DNA from: Paroedura picta | Taxonomy: Eukaryota > Chordata > Lepidosauria > Squamata > Gekkonidae | DNA: 64,000 nucleotides | Direction of reading: 5' to 3' | NCBI RefSeq assembly: GCF_049243985.1 | Contig: NC_135386.1 | Coordinates: 16,956,202-17,020,201 of the forward strand | In this document: piece after piece, positions 40,400-50,532 of the stretch | Position numbering within the stretch: position 1 is the first letter of the stretch | Layout of the letters: every line of letters begins with the position of its first letter | Notes under the pieces: model-generated | Database searches by the model: none | Told to the model about the DNA's origin: nothing | Seen by the model: only the letters and a program-made list of their open reading frames with translations | Program-made: the position numbers and the translations under genes

Positions 40400-41700
40400 C
40401 GCGATTGCAAACGAACCAAAATCCTCCGCCCCTCACCACCCCCCCCCCCTTCGCCCCGCACCTTACAGAACCATCTCCAGGGCTCACCCCGGGGAGCCCC
40501 GGCTCCTTGCAACCCCCTCCCGCCTTCAACCAAGGCCGGTCCACGCCCCCCCCACGCCCCTCCCTCTCCCGAGCTCAGCCAGCCCGTCGATTTTATTGCC
40601 TCGGACCCCCCACCCCTCTCCATCAGCGGTGCCTTTTCCAACCAGCCGGTCGCCCCCAGCCCACCCGGACCCCCCTCCCTGTCCCTTGTCCGCGTGGGGT
40701 GTGGGGGAAGGGGAGAGAAACCCCCCCCCCCAGCCCCGCCGGCTTCTCCCAGTCCAGCAGCCGAGGCGAGAAAGCAGGCAGGCGTCAGACAAAGAAACTC
40801 CGGCGCCCCCTCCCCTCCCCTCCCCTCCGAGCCCCCTTCTCTGCCTCCCCCTCCTCATCTTTTGCATCTACTATAGTCAGCACAGCTCCCTCCCCTGCGG
40901 TGTCCTTTGCACGCCCCCTCCCGTCTGTTAGACCCCCCTCCCCAAGTCTCTGCCCCTCCTCAGCCCCCTCCCAAGAATCCCCCCTCCAAAGACCCCCAAC
41001 TGCGCCCCCCCCCCAGGCAGAGCGACCCCCCTGTCTGTTACCCCAGCTCCAGCTCGATCTCCGAGATGTCCGCGAAGATGAGGATTCCCACGAGCAGGGT
41101 CAGCAGCGCCAGCGTCCAGCTCCGGCAGGGCAGTGGGGGCGGCATGGTGCCCGGGCGGGAGCCGGCCAGGCAGGCAGGCGGAGGCCAGCAGCAGCCAGCC
41201 GGGGCCGGAGATAGCGCTTCTTCCTCCTCCTCCTCCTCCTCCCTCACCGGTCCCGAGCTGGGAGTTTGCAGGAGCCGGGAGGACCCCTCCTGACCCACAC
41301 ACAGGCACTCAGCTTTGCCCTGCCCTGGGGGTCCCCTGCTGCCGCCCTCTTTGCCGTCCACCCCCTGGCCAGCCCAGCGTTGCCCCCCTGGCAGGGAGCC
41401 GGAGTACAGCAGGTCCTCTCCCGGGCTCCTTGTCACTGCTGGCGGAGAGGCAGAGAAACAGAACAGCCTCCCCCTCCCTGCCTGCCTCTCTCCGGCTCCG
41501 TCCCTCCCTCTCGCCCTCCCCTCCCTCACCAAGTTCTCTCTCTCCCCCCCCCCCTTCTCTTTCCCTCTGATCATATACACAGACTGCAGCCCTACCTGCT
41601 TCCCCGGCGGAGAAGGACAGATCCAGTCCCAAGCCTGAGTCGGCCGCTTTGGTCCCTCCTAGCCCTGTCTGGCTCAGCCATGGGGCATCCGAAGGACCGT
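40400..41700. promoter_or_regulatory. ST8SIA2: GC-rich region around ST8SIA2 exon 1 (promoter and 5' intron)
   Basis: C-rich on the + strand, with many GC boxes and long C runs, centred on the first coding exon at 41145. No TATA box is visible upstream in the - strand sense. The mammalian ST8SIA2 promoter is also TATA-less and GC-rich. The transcription start is not determinable here. Long open frames through this region reflect base composition. Confidence 0.55.
41042..41145 (-). CDS. ST8SIA2: ST8SIA2 exon 1 (cytoplasmic tail and transmembrane anchor); start of alpha-2,8-polysialyltransferase
   Basis: Start of ST8SIA2 (STX), a Golgi type II membrane enzyme that adds alpha-2,8-linked polysialic acid to N-glycans of NCAM and other acceptors, mainly in developing brain. 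This exon encodes MPPPLPCRSWTLALLTLLVG and ILIFADISEIELEL, giving a short cytosolic tail and the membrane anchor (about residues 10-25). The human start is MQLQFRSWMLAALTLLVVFL, so the match begins at RSW; the tail before it is Pro-rich here. ATG context GGGCACC-ATG is good. Donor GTAACA, phase 2. The six coding exons (104, 63, 129, 258, 294, 286 bp) sum to 1134 bp, 377 codons plus stop; human is 375 aa. The gene is convergent with FAM174B and the CapZ-like gene, and tandem with SLCO3A1. Confidence 0.95.
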
Positions 41701-42800
41701 CTCCTCCCCTGTGCTCAGGCCCGGGAAGGAAGGTGGGCAGTCTCCTGCCAAGCCAGGAGGAGTGTCTGGGGGGAAAGGAGAGAGGGCCTTTTTGGTGGCA
41801 GCCCCGCAATGTCAGAACACCCCCCCCCCCCCAGCATGTGCACCTGGCCCCTGTCACTTCAGTCGGAGACCCTAAGCCGGGTTTTCCAAGGGTGACTTTG
41901 AATGGGTTTTTATCAGTGTTTTAATGGGGATTTTGATATCCTGTTCCGTTCCTATTGTCAGCTGCCCAAAGCTCCCCAGGCCATTAGCTCGATGCATGTT
42001 TTACGCAGAGAGAGATCCGAGGGGGGGGGGGGTGGCTGGGTTGATCCAAACCAACTGAACCTAGCTGGGGTCTAGGGTTTAAGACCGACAAAGAGGACCC
42101 AGAATTTGACTTTGTCGATCTTAAAAAATGCTCTGGATTCAAATGTGGCTCTAATTCTTTACGTGGTCAGACTTAAACCTGGCACAGGAGATGGGATAGA
42201 CTTCGGGGGTTCTGTTCTGCACAAAGAAACCAACACCAGCGATGGAATCGAACTCCCCAGAGAGTTAACTGAATTGCCTGCTGCATCTTACAAAGGATGC
42301 TTGTTTGTTTTATTTATATTTATGTTTCGATTTGTATCCCGGGCCTTCCCAGCACGCTGGCTGGGGGCGGCTTCCAACATACGGCATAAAGCCAGCTGCG
42401 TGATAGCATTGACACTGATCTATAATTTAAATGGTATAATAATAAAATCATAAAAATTTTAAAACCATCACAGCCGCTATTTCGCCGGATGATTTGTTGC
42501 GGTGCGTTCCGATCTCAGCCTAACTTCAGATTGAGGGGGGGATCCACGGAGAGGAATAAACTGCGGGGATCCTGGCCTGCGAAATCTGCCCTCGTACCTT
42601 CCCGATTTTTTGTAACCTCCTGGAGCCCTCACCTCAATGGCCAGATGCAGCCCCATTTCATCAGGAGTCAAAAGCTAAACAAGTCAAGTTTATTGTATGT
42701 GGCTAGCTCTTAGATCAGGTGTCCTCAACCTTGGAGTTTCTTGAGAGCCCTGCAAGGGTTCTCCGAATGGGTGGGAGTGAATTAATTTAAAATATATTTT
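41701..42800. other. ST8SIA2 upstream flank, unclassified
   Basis: 42300-42440 (TTTATTTATATTTATGTTTC, TTCCCAGCACGCTGGCTGGG) looks like a reversed LINE 3' end. Otherwise no feature recognised. Confidence 0.35.
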
Positions 42801-42805
42801 AAAAG

Positions 42806-43245
42806 AAGAAGAGTTGGTTCTTATATGCCACTTTTCTCTACCCAAAGTGGCTTACAGTCGCCTTCCCTTTCCTCTCCCCACAACAGACACCCTGGGAGGG
42901 AGGGGAGGCTGAGAGAGCCCTGAGATTACTGAAGAAGAAGAAGAAGACAAAGAAGAAGAAGAAGAAGAAGAAGAATTGGTTCTTAGATGCCGCTTTTCTC
43001 TACCCAAAGGAGTCTCAAAGCGGCTTCCAGTCACCTTCCCTTTCCTCTCCCCACAACAGACACCCTGTGGGGTGGGTGAGGCTGAGAGAGCCCTGATATC
43101 ACTGCTCGGTCAGAACAGTTTTATCAGTGCTGTGGGGAGCCCAAGGTCACCCAGCTGGCTGCATGTGGGGGAGTGCAGAATCGAACCTGGCTTGCCAGAT
43201 TACAAGTCCGCACTCCTAACCACTACACCAAACTGGTGAAGTTAA
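42806..43245 (-). repeat. Two CTT-tail SINEs in reverse, the first truncated
   Basis: 42806-42935 (GAAGAAGAGTTGGTTCTTAT to GAGAGAGCCCTGAG), then (GAA)n, then 42942-43245, a full copy down to AATCGAACCTGGCTTGCC and TAACCACTACACCAAACTGG. The two read as a duplicated 3' half separated by the A/G-rich tail. Confidence 0.8.
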
Positions 43246-43261
43246 ACATTTATCGGGTGAT

Positions 43262-43570
43262 ATGACCATATATTTATTTATTTATTATATTTATATACCG
43301 CCCTCCCCTGAGGCTCAGGGCGGTTTACAGAAAACATGGTCATGTTGACCCACCCCCTCCCCAAATGGCCAATGATGGGCCTGGAGGGGGTGGGAAGGGG
43401 TGGAGCCCCAGGTGGGCATGTCCACAGCTCTACTTTCCAACCATATTCTGCATGACTGTGCCCATTCTGGGGCTTCTCAAAACCTGAAGGATGTTTCAGA
43501 GGTTTCTCAATGGTAAAAAAGTCGAGCAAGGGAGATGGGAGACTACCCAGGAGATCAAGGGTGCCTAAAC
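43262..43570 (-). repeat. Retroelement 3' end, reverse (CCGCCCTCCCCTGAGGCTCA family)
   Basis: TTTATTTATTATATTTATAT tail, ACCGCCCTCCCCTGAGGCTC and GGGCGGTTTACAGAAAACAT. The part to 43560 matches, in reverse, the stretch at 38455-38700. Confidence 0.6.
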
Positions 43571-44410
43571 AGAGGAAAATGACAGCGAACAAACTTCGAA
43601 CATCTCTTGCCTTCAAAATCTTTTGACGGCTTGCTATGAGTCTTCGAGGACTTGATAGAACTTGTTAATTTTAGTTATCGTTTCTGTTTCTATTTGTTTT
43701 CCAGCCTCTCTCCTGAGGCACAGGGCAGACCACGGCAAAACAGATCAGTGTCAAGAAAAATAAAATGCAAAGCAGAAATCTAAATTCGTTCAACGGTTTG
43801 AAAACTTTAAAACTTACCGTCACCAACACACAAGCTGCCAAAGAGCTCCAGCGAGTGTTGAAAGCGTTTGGAACATTTCGTGTCTGTTTGGTCAGTCCTT
43901 GTGGTTTTTTGATCCTCCTTGCCCTGTGTTGCAGATGGCGGAGACAGGAAGGAGGGAGAAAGACTCGCCTAAGACAAATAAATAAATAAGAAACTGAATG
44001 CAGTGTGCAAAGTCTAACCATGCTGAGGATTATTCATTCATTCGTTCATTGGTTCATTCATTGGTTCAATCATTTTGCACCGCTCGATGGAAAGGATACA
44101 TAACATTGCAAAGAGCAGACATTTTGAGATGTGAAACTGTTTTTTTCCGCACACCCAGGTACACCGAAACAGCTGAGCAGCGGAAACAAGCTGCTCAAAC
44201 AATGGACCAGCAAAAAAAAAAAAAAGTCCAGCAACAGTTGGGGTTTGAAGAACTTGCTGAAACAGAAGAACTGCCCCCAAAGTTTCCAAAATTTCAGCCC
44301 CCAAGCATTCCAGAACTTTGGGGTGTTCACCTGTCCCTTTTCCTCAGGTGCAGTCCAAATGCACTCGCTAAGAACAGCAATGCAGGTATGGAAACTCCAC
44401 CCTGTTTGTA
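43571..44410. other. Intergenic, unclassified
   Basis: 43590-43660 (GAACATCTCTTGCCTTCAAA) resembles the 3' part of the 5S-derived SINE. An open frame spanning 43998-44447 includes a Gln/Lys-rich part around an A run at 44215 that I do not recognise and do not call a gene. A short (ATTC)n run lies at 44032-44070. Confidence 0.35.
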
Positions 44411-44411
44411 T

Positions 44412-44575
44412 ATTTATTCAGTAACGTACTCTGCCCTTCTCCCCTAGTGGATACCCAAAGCAACTTACATCGTTCTCCTCACCTCCGTCGGATCCTCACA
44501 ACAACCCTGTGAGGTGGGTTCAGCTGTATGCGATTTGCCTGCAATCACTCAGCCAGCTTGCCTGATAGATTTGGT
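44412..44575 (-). repeat. tRNA-derived SINE (GGATTCGAACCTGG family), reverse, tRNA head missing
   Basis: TATTTATTCAGTAACGTACT, CTGCCCTTCTCCCCTAGTGG and CACAACAACCCTGTGAGGTG. Confidence 0.6.
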
Positions 44576-45265
44576 AATTCGGTAAATTGATAAACGTTAT
44601 CACTGCAATTTGGTAATTGTTTAAACTGAGTAGAGATTTTTTTTGCTGATCCTTATATACATATATGAAATTCACCCTTTTGTATAAGTTACTAATTTGT
44701 GGGATTGTTCATTAATACATTTCCAGACCTGAACTGAGGAAGATACATATCGAAATGTTTTCAGCATTTTTTTTTCTCCGAGTAAATTCTGCTATTAAAT
44801 ATTTCCACTGAGGGAAAAAAACTGTGACAAGTTTTGTCATTTGACGTTTATCGGTGTTAGCCATTTCTGCCACACACAATATATATCTTCTTGTTTCTTT
44901 CCTACACTTGTGCGTTGCTCTCTCTGAAACGGGGGGCAGAAGCTGGCCGAGCTCTGGGGTGAATGCGTTACGTTGGATGAACTCGCACACAGGGTGTAAT
45001 TTTATTTTTTAAAGGTTGAACGCGTGCCTGAAGCACAGGGGAAGAACAAGGCCGGCAACTCAATCACGGTTCAGTCAGTTGAGGAGTGCACCTGTCAAAA
45101 GCTTGGTGTGTTTGTTTGTGTGTGTGTGTGTGGGGGGGGGGGTGCATCACAAATGGAGAACGCACCACCACAGTTTAACGCACATCAAATGTTACAATGG
45201 ACCATTCTGCCCACCATTAATTCTATGTACACCGCCTAAGACTTCACAGTAGGTGGTGGTATATA
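44576..45265. other. Intergenic, AT-rich, unclassified
   Basis: No gene. A G run follows a GTGTGTGTGT run at 45116-45141. Confidence 0.35.
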
Positions 45266-45267
45266 AA

Positions 45268-45304
45268 TCAAATGGATGGATGGATGGATGGATGAATGAA
45301 TGAA
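45268..45304 (+). repeat. (GGAT)n/(GAAT)n microsatellite
   Basis: Five or so GGAT units followed by GAAT units. Confidence 0.9.
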
Positions 45305-45449
45305 ATAGCTTTTTCTGACGCACATGAGAATACACTCCGAGTACAGAACTTAATGATAGTGAAGGTAGGTAGATTCATATGGGAAAGGGGGTCCTTATGG
45401 GAGTAGCACTTTTAAAGGGGGTCAGACTTTTTCACAGAAGAGGGAGCAA

Positions 45450-45640
45450 AGTTTAGGCACACCTTTAAGAACAACAAAGTTTAATTCTGGGGATAAGGTT
45501 TTGTGTGCATGCCTGCTGTTTCATTTAGATTCAGGTAGGTCGCCATGTTGACCTGAAGCAGCAGAAGTTCAAGTCCGGGGGCACCTGGGGCCAAACTTTC
45601 TGGGGATAAACTGCTATATCGTGAGTAAGGCCATTGCTCT
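45450..45640 (+). repeat. Interspersed repeat (AAGTTTAATTCTGGGGATAAG family)
   Basis: AGGCACACCTTTAAGAACAA, CAAAGTTTAATTCTGGGGAT, GCCATGTTGACCTGAAGCAG; same family as 36645 and 59735. Confidence 0.5.
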
Positions 45641-45755
45641 ATTGAGGCCAAGGTTCCACCAGCAGAGGTTCCACCCCTAAACCACGGCCCTTCTGCAGAG
45701 GGTCCATGACATGTCACTCAGATTCCAGCTACAAGCTGTGTGGTCATCTCTTAGG

Positions 45756-45882
45756 CCTATTCCGCACACATAGGATAATGCACTTTCGATGCACTTTAGA
45801 AGCAGATTTTCCTGTTCCGCACAGTAAAATACAGCTGCTAAAGCACATTGAAAGTGCATTATCCTATGTGTGCAGAATGGGA
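45756..45882. mobile_element. Small hairpin DNA transposon (GCACACATAGGATAATGCAC family)
   Basis: Left arm CCTATTCCGCACACATAGGA / TAATGCACTTTC is mirrored by GAAAGTGCATTATCCTATGT / GTGCAGAATGGGA; the inner parts also pair (GCACTTTAGAAGCAG with CTGCTAAAGCAC). 127 bp. Flanks share CTTAGG, a possible target duplication. No coding capacity; superfamily uncertain. Confidence 0.75.
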
Positions 45883-45894
45883 CTTAGGGATGCC

Positions 45895-46030
45895 TGTCCC
45901 CCCTGGCTTTACAGCTCATCTCCAGACTATTTTGGAGGGTGGACTCCATAGCATTATACTCCACTGAGCTCCCCAAATCCCAACTCCACCCCCAAAGCCT
46001 CCAACTATTTCCCAGTCTTATTGCCTCCCA
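45895..46030 (+). repeat. Unclassified interspersed repeat fragment
   Basis: TCATCTCCAGACTATTTTGG, AGGGTGGACTCCATAGCATT and ACTCCACTGAGCTCC match the family at 20815 and 39976. Confidence 0.55.
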
Positions 46031-46034
46031 TGCT

Positions 46035-46487
46035 GAGCCTTCCCCCTTGAGACCCTCCCTCCCTTTCTCCCCTCTCCCCAACTTCTGTCTCTTTACACTT
46101 GACGGAAGCCTGTCTGGGTCAGAAGCTGCAGAACCAGGGCGCTCTGTGATGGGCGAACGGTGTGCCATTGTTCTCTCTGCCCTTCCGGAGGATGAACGCC
46201 GCCTGGTATATTTCAAAGCCGGAGAGGACAGTTGCCAACTTTAAAATGGAAATGACCTCATCTTCAAATATTGCCTCCTTGATTCAAACTGATGGTGCAA
46301 CGGTGGAAAATCTTCCCTTGGTAAAAATAGACCTTGTGGCAGATTTACTGAAGAGTCAGAGACCTTGCCAGAAAAAAAATAGGACAGCACAGAGAGGAGG
46401 AGGAGGAGGAGGAGGAGACAGAGAGAAATGGTGTATATTTGAAAGCCGTCTTTCTGAGTTTGCAGAGACAGGAAACCCTGCGGCTTC
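46035..46487. other. Intergenic; contains one arm of a local duplication
   Basis: The text AGAGAAATGGTGTATATTTG and AAAGCCGTCTTTCTGAG at 46421-46458 recurs at 46812-46849, so about 40 bases are duplicated either side of the GAA/SINE block. No gene seen. Confidence 0.5.
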
Positions 46488-46489
46488 CT

Positions 46490-46589
46490 AGAAGAAGAAG
46501 AAGAAGAAGAAGAAGAAGAAGAAGAAGAAGAAGAAGAAGAAGAAGAAGAAGAAGAAGAAGAAGAAGAAGAAGAAGAAGAAGAAGAAGAA
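46490..46589 (+). repeat. (GAA)n microsatellite
   Basis: About 33 perfect GAA units, joined at the right to a reversed SINE 3' end. Confidence 0.95.
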
Positions 46590-46715
46590 GAGTTGGTTCT
46601 TATATGTTGCTTTTCTCTACCTGAAGAAGTCTCAAAGTGGCTCACATTCCCCTTCCCTTTCCTCTCCCCACCACAGACAGAGGGAGGTGAGGCTGAGAGA
46701 GCCCTGCGATTACTG
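46588..46715 (-). repeat. CTT-tail SINE 3' fragment, reverse
   Basis: GAGTTGGTTCTTATATGTTG, GTGGCTCACATTCCCCTTCC and GAGGCTGAGAGAGCCCTGCG. Truncated in the middle, where the next GAA array begins. Confidence 0.75.
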
Positions 46716-46813
46716 AAGAAGAAGAAGAAGAAGAAGAAGAAGAAGAAGAAGAAGAAGAAGAAGAAGAAGAAGAAGAAGAAGAAGAAGAAGAAGAAGAAGA
46801 AGAAGAAGAAGAG
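46716..46813 (+). repeat. (GAA)n microsatellite
   Basis: About 32 GAA units. With 46490-46589 it flanks the SINE fragment on both sides. Confidence 0.95.
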
Positions 46814-47120
46814 AGAAATGGTGTATATTTGAAAGCCGTCTTTCTGAGCAGGAGACGCCCTGAGGAGCAATTCTCTGAACAGAAAAGATGCTCATAATGA
46901 CAACCTTCCTGACAAACATCCATGTCTTTACAGTTCATGTCACATTCCCCACCACCACTCTGAAGCTGCAGAGCCCCATAATTACGTCAACCTGCGCATC
47001 TCTGCCAACCTGCTTGTGAACTGCACTGCTGAGCATGAGTTTGTTCAGAGATTCAGAACAATTGACGCACCAGCGCTGAACAGGGACGGCGGAATCTCCT
47101 CTCACTGGGGAGATTGTTCC
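46814..47120. other. Intergenic, unclassified
   Basis: Starts with the duplicated segment described at 46035. 46840-47120 is probably old retroelement sequence (TTCTCTGAACAGAAAAGATG); not identified. Confidence 0.35.
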
Positions 47121-47305
47121 AAGTAGCCTTCCCTTCCCTTCCTCTCCCCACACCCTGTGAAGGAGGCAGGGCTGAGAAAGCTCTGAGAGAACCAGGTCTG
47201 GCCCAAGTTCCCCCAGCTGGCTGTAGGGGGGGGGGGGATGAGTGAGGAATCCATACCAGTTCTCCAGATTCGAGTCCACTGCTCTTAACCACTAGCTGGC
47301 TCTTT
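47121..47305 (-). repeat. tRNA-derived SINE, CTT-tail family, reverse
   Basis: CCCTTCCTCTCCCCACACCC, GCAGGGCTGAGAAAGCTCTG, TGGCCCAAGTTCCCCCAGC and CTCTTAACCACTAGCTGGC. Confidence 0.65.
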
Positions 47306-47376
47306 CTAATGTCTATTTTTATTTTATAGCCTGCCCTTCCTGCTTGGCCACAATTAATAGATTGCATCATTCAAAT

Positions 47377-47450
47377 GTAGGTAGGTAGGTAGGTGGGTGG
47401 GTGGGTGGGTAGGTGGGTAGACAGACAAACAGACAAATAGATAAATAGAT
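47377..47450 (+). repeat. (GGTA)n/(GGTG)n/(GACA)n/(GATA)n compound microsatellite
   Basis: GTAGGTAGGTAGG, GTGGGTGGGTGGG, then ACAGACAAACAGAC and ATAGATAAATAGAT. Confidence 0.9.
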
Positions 47451-47985
47451 TCAGCAATATTAAAATGGGCAAAGTCCAGATCTCTCCATTTCCCCCAAAT
47501 GCTTTTGCCTTGAACGTGATCAGGACGTATCCAGGCCCTCAATAAGTGCAGGGATTCCGGCAGGAAGTTCCCAGAGAGCCACCTCCTCCTCTCTGCTCGG
47601 CCTCGTCTCGTGGCTACACACCCCTGACAATGCCAGAATCGACAGCCTGCCAGCTCAGAGATAACACGACTTACGGCTAATCTGCCTCCACAAAGGACAG
47701 ACATCTATCGACAGGAATGTGGCTTTAGCCCATCGCTGCGGAGGCACGAATTTCTGCAAGCCCTTAAGAAGTTTGCCTGCGGAGACCTACTCCAACGTAA
47801 AATTAATCCTTAAACCCCAAGGCGGGCACTGTTTTGCACATTTGTGCACCGAAGAATCAATGGTTAATGTATCCCTTAATGTACATTATAGTTTAAAAAG
47901 ACAGATATTCCTTCTCTGCTACCAATAATGTTCCACATCACTCTCTTCATTTTCAGCTTCTCATTAGCATTGCAATGAGTTGATC
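47451..47985. other. Intergenic, low-repeat; possible conserved non-coding block
   Basis: 47690-47930 is repeat-free, with AAAATTAATCC, TGGTTAATGT and CCCTTAATGT words. No exon. Enhancer possible by appearance only. Confidence 0.3.
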
Positions 47986-47989
47986 CCAA

Positions 47990-48138
47990 GGAGGGTAACC
48001 AACTTCAGGTGGAGTCCGGAGATGTCCAATGATTATAATTGATCCCCAGATTCCTCTGGGTAGAATGGCTTCTTTGGAGGGTGGAATCTATGGTATTATG
48101 CTCCCCACCCCAAATTCCAACCTGGCAGGTATTTTATC
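47990..48138 (+). repeat. Unclassified interspersed repeat
   Basis: GTAACCAACTTCAGGTGGAG, TGGAGGGTGGAATCTATGG and TATTATGCTCCCCACCCC. Confidence 0.55.
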
Positions 48139-48146
48139 ACATAGAC

Positions 48147-48278
48147 CAGGGGTAGTCAAACTGTGGCCCTCCAGATGTCCATGGACTACAATTCCCATGA
48201 GCCCCTGCCAATGCTGGCAGGGGCTCATGGGAATTGTAGTCCATGGGCATCTGGAGGGCCACAGTTTGACTACCCCTG
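48147..48278. mobile_element. hAT (Buster-type) hairpin MITE, copy 6
   Basis: CAGGGGTAGTCAAACTGTGG arms; flanks ACATAGAC and GCATAGAT (6 of 8). Confidence 0.85.
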
Positions 48279-48516
48279 GCATAGATCATGCTGGCCAGTC
48301 TGATCTAAGTGAGTAGGAACGCATGTAGTGTCTGAAAGTAGTGTCTGCCAAGATTTGAATTGGGGTCAGGATTGTGAAGGATGCATAAAAGCACACTTGT
48401 AATTTATTTTGTCAGTTTCGGCAAGGAAAACCTTTCCTCCCGTTCTCTGTTTTCTTCAATAAAGAGATTTCATGTTTACAACGAATCTGCTTAGTGGAAA
48501 CTCAGCGAGGGCATGA

Positions 48517-48722
48517 CAGTTTGGTGTAGTGGTTCTTCTTCTTCTTCTTCTTCAGTAATCTCAGGGCTTTCTCAGCCTCACCTCCCTCACAGGGTGTCTG
48601 TGGTGGGGAGAGGAGAGGGAAGGGGAATGTGAGCCACTTTAAGACTTCTTCAGGTAGAGAAAAGCGGCATATAAGAACCAACTCTTCTTCTTCCTCCTCT
48701 TCCTCTTCCTCTTCTTCTTCTA
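48517..48722 (+). repeat. tRNA-derived SINE, CTT-tail family, internally deleted
   Basis: CAGTTTGGTGTAGTGGTTCT, then CTT repeats in place of the B-box region, then TAATCTCAGGGCTTTCTCAG to AAGCGGCATATAAGAACCAA and CTCTTCTTCTTCC. Confidence 0.75.
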
Positions 48723-49660
48723 TCAATATGCCATCATTCATCCATGAGTCAGGGCTATGGGATGACCTATGCCAATACGAAATATCTCAACCATGAGTCC
48801 TAAGCAAACAACAAACATATTTTATGTAATGATGCAGGGTATAATGAGGGTGTTGAGACACAATTCAAATATTTGCTGGAAAGAAAAAACGGAGAAGGGT
48901 TAAAAAAAAAAAAAAAGGAGAAATATCCGGAAAGCCAAAATTGATTCATGGAACGAGTGACAGAGTTAGGGAATTCCGTGCATTAAGGTTTACATGTGGC
49001 TACAAGCAGTAAAAGTTTTATTCATGGCGTTACAGTGAGTTAATGGAATCTCCATATTTAGAGGCAGTATATCTGTATTAGATGCTGAACACAACTAACA
49101 AGGGAAGGCTGGTGCTTCCATTCCATATTTGGCGGTTGCTTCAGGACAACCACAGCAGAACATCATAGATCTCCTAGGCAGGCCCCTCTTAAGATCCCCT
49201 GTCCACGTCTGATCTCGAGAAAACATGCAAACATTTCTGTCTCCGCTGTAACTAAAAACCAGAAGACTGATTTTTCTCATTCACCGTCTTGAGCAGGAAG
49301 CCGAGCACGGACAGATCATCTACGGTACATTTTAAAAAAATTGAACAAGATTAAATTGCATGAAAGGGATAACGATCAGCGGGGAATCAAACCATCTTCG
49401 AGCAGCTTGAAGAGAATTGCAAATGAGCAGGAGCACCAACTATATCGGATGATTGGAGAGGGGAACGGCTCCCATTTTCTCTTTTGTTGGAGAGAAAGAG
49501 AGCTGGAGGAAGGACTGTGTAAACAGCCATTTGACTGTCATTTGGCATAAACATATAACACAGATAATCGGCCATTATTTCGTTTCCTCTTCCTCTGGCA
49601 TGTTGCAAAATAGCACACCTTGCTTGGTCGCGTACCACTTACCACTGTCAGAGTAAACCA
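48723..49660. other. Intergenic, unclassified
   Basis: An A run lies at 48902-48915. No gene or known repeat recognised. Confidence 0.35.
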
Positions 49661-49666
49661 CTAGAT

Positions 49667-49804
49667 CAGGGGTAGTCAAACTGTGGCCCTCCAGATGTCC
49701 ATGGACTACAATTCCCAGGAGCCCCCTGCCAGCGAATGCTGGCAGGGGGCTCCTGGGAATTGTAGTTCATGGACATCTGGAGGGCCACAGTTTGACTACC
49801 CCTG
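49667..49804. mobile_element. hAT (Buster-type) hairpin MITE, copy 7
   Basis: 138-bp palindrome with CAGGGGTAGTCAAACTGTGG arms and perfect 8-bp duplication CACTAGAT. Confidence 0.9.
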
Positions 49805-50039
49805 CACTAGATCTTGAATGAGGAATTGCTTGATGAACATATGCCTTTTCCACCTCGGGTTCTGCAGGGCAGGTGGATAACTCAGAACACCTGAACCTTG
49901 CCAAGGGAGTGGAGATTTTGCGACGATGGGGGGACCCTCCCCACCAGGGTAGAAATGTATCCGCTGCTGATCTTGAAAGTTAAGGAGGGTTTTCGCTTTT
50001 CTTCTTTCGACAAAAGGACCAGTGCCGCGGCAAAATTAA

Positions 50040-50345
50040 TAAGAACCAACTCTTCTTCTAATCTGGACAACGGGGCTTGATTCCCCGTTCTTCCTCCACA
50101 TGCAGCCAGCTCAGGGACCAGAAGAAGAAGGTATCTCAAAGTGGTTTACAAACACCTTTCCATTCCTCTCCACACCACAGACACCCTTCTGAGGTAGGTG
50201 AGGCAGGGAAAGCGCAGAGAGAACTGCTCTGTGAGAAGAGCTCTAAGAGAACTGTGACTGGCCCAAGGTCACCCAGCTGGCTGCATGTGGAGGAATGGGG
50301 AACGAAACCCGGCTCGATTAGGATCTGCCGCTCTTCACCACCATC
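50040..50345. repeat. CTT-tail SINE pieces in both orientations
   Basis: 50040-50110 is forward (AAGAACCAACTCTTCTTCTA, TTGATTCCCCGTTCTTCC). 50124-50345 is reverse (GAAGAAGGTATCTCAAAGTG, CAAGGTCACCCAGCTGGC, AACGAAACCCGGCTCG). Confidence 0.7.
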
Positions 50346-50396
50346 CCAAAATGCCTCTCAAGGTCATTCACCTCACTGGAGAATCGTGTCCTACAG

Positions 50397-50532
50397 CAGA
50401 GGTAGTGAACCTGTGGTCCTCCAGATGTTCATGGATTACAATTCCCATGAGCCCCTGCCAGCAAATGCTGGCAGGGGCTCATGGGGATTGTAGTCCATGA
50501 ACAACTGGAGGATCACAGGTTGACTACCCCTG
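50397..50532. mobile_element. hAT (Buster-type) hairpin MITE, copy 8
   Basis: CAGAGGTAGTGAACCTGTGG left arm, CAGGTTGACTACCCCTG right arm; flanks TCCTACAG and TCCTACAA (7 of 8). Confidence 0.85.

Noticed and set aside
40211-41580. Long Pro/Ser-rich frames around ST8SIA2 exon 1
   Set aside because: C-rich base composition; only the short - strand segment 41042-41145 has family identity.
43998-44447. 149-codon frame with a Gln/Lys-rich centre
   Set aside because: Looked exon-like, but it crosses an A run, has no recognisable domain and no convincing splice sites; part is SINE-derived.
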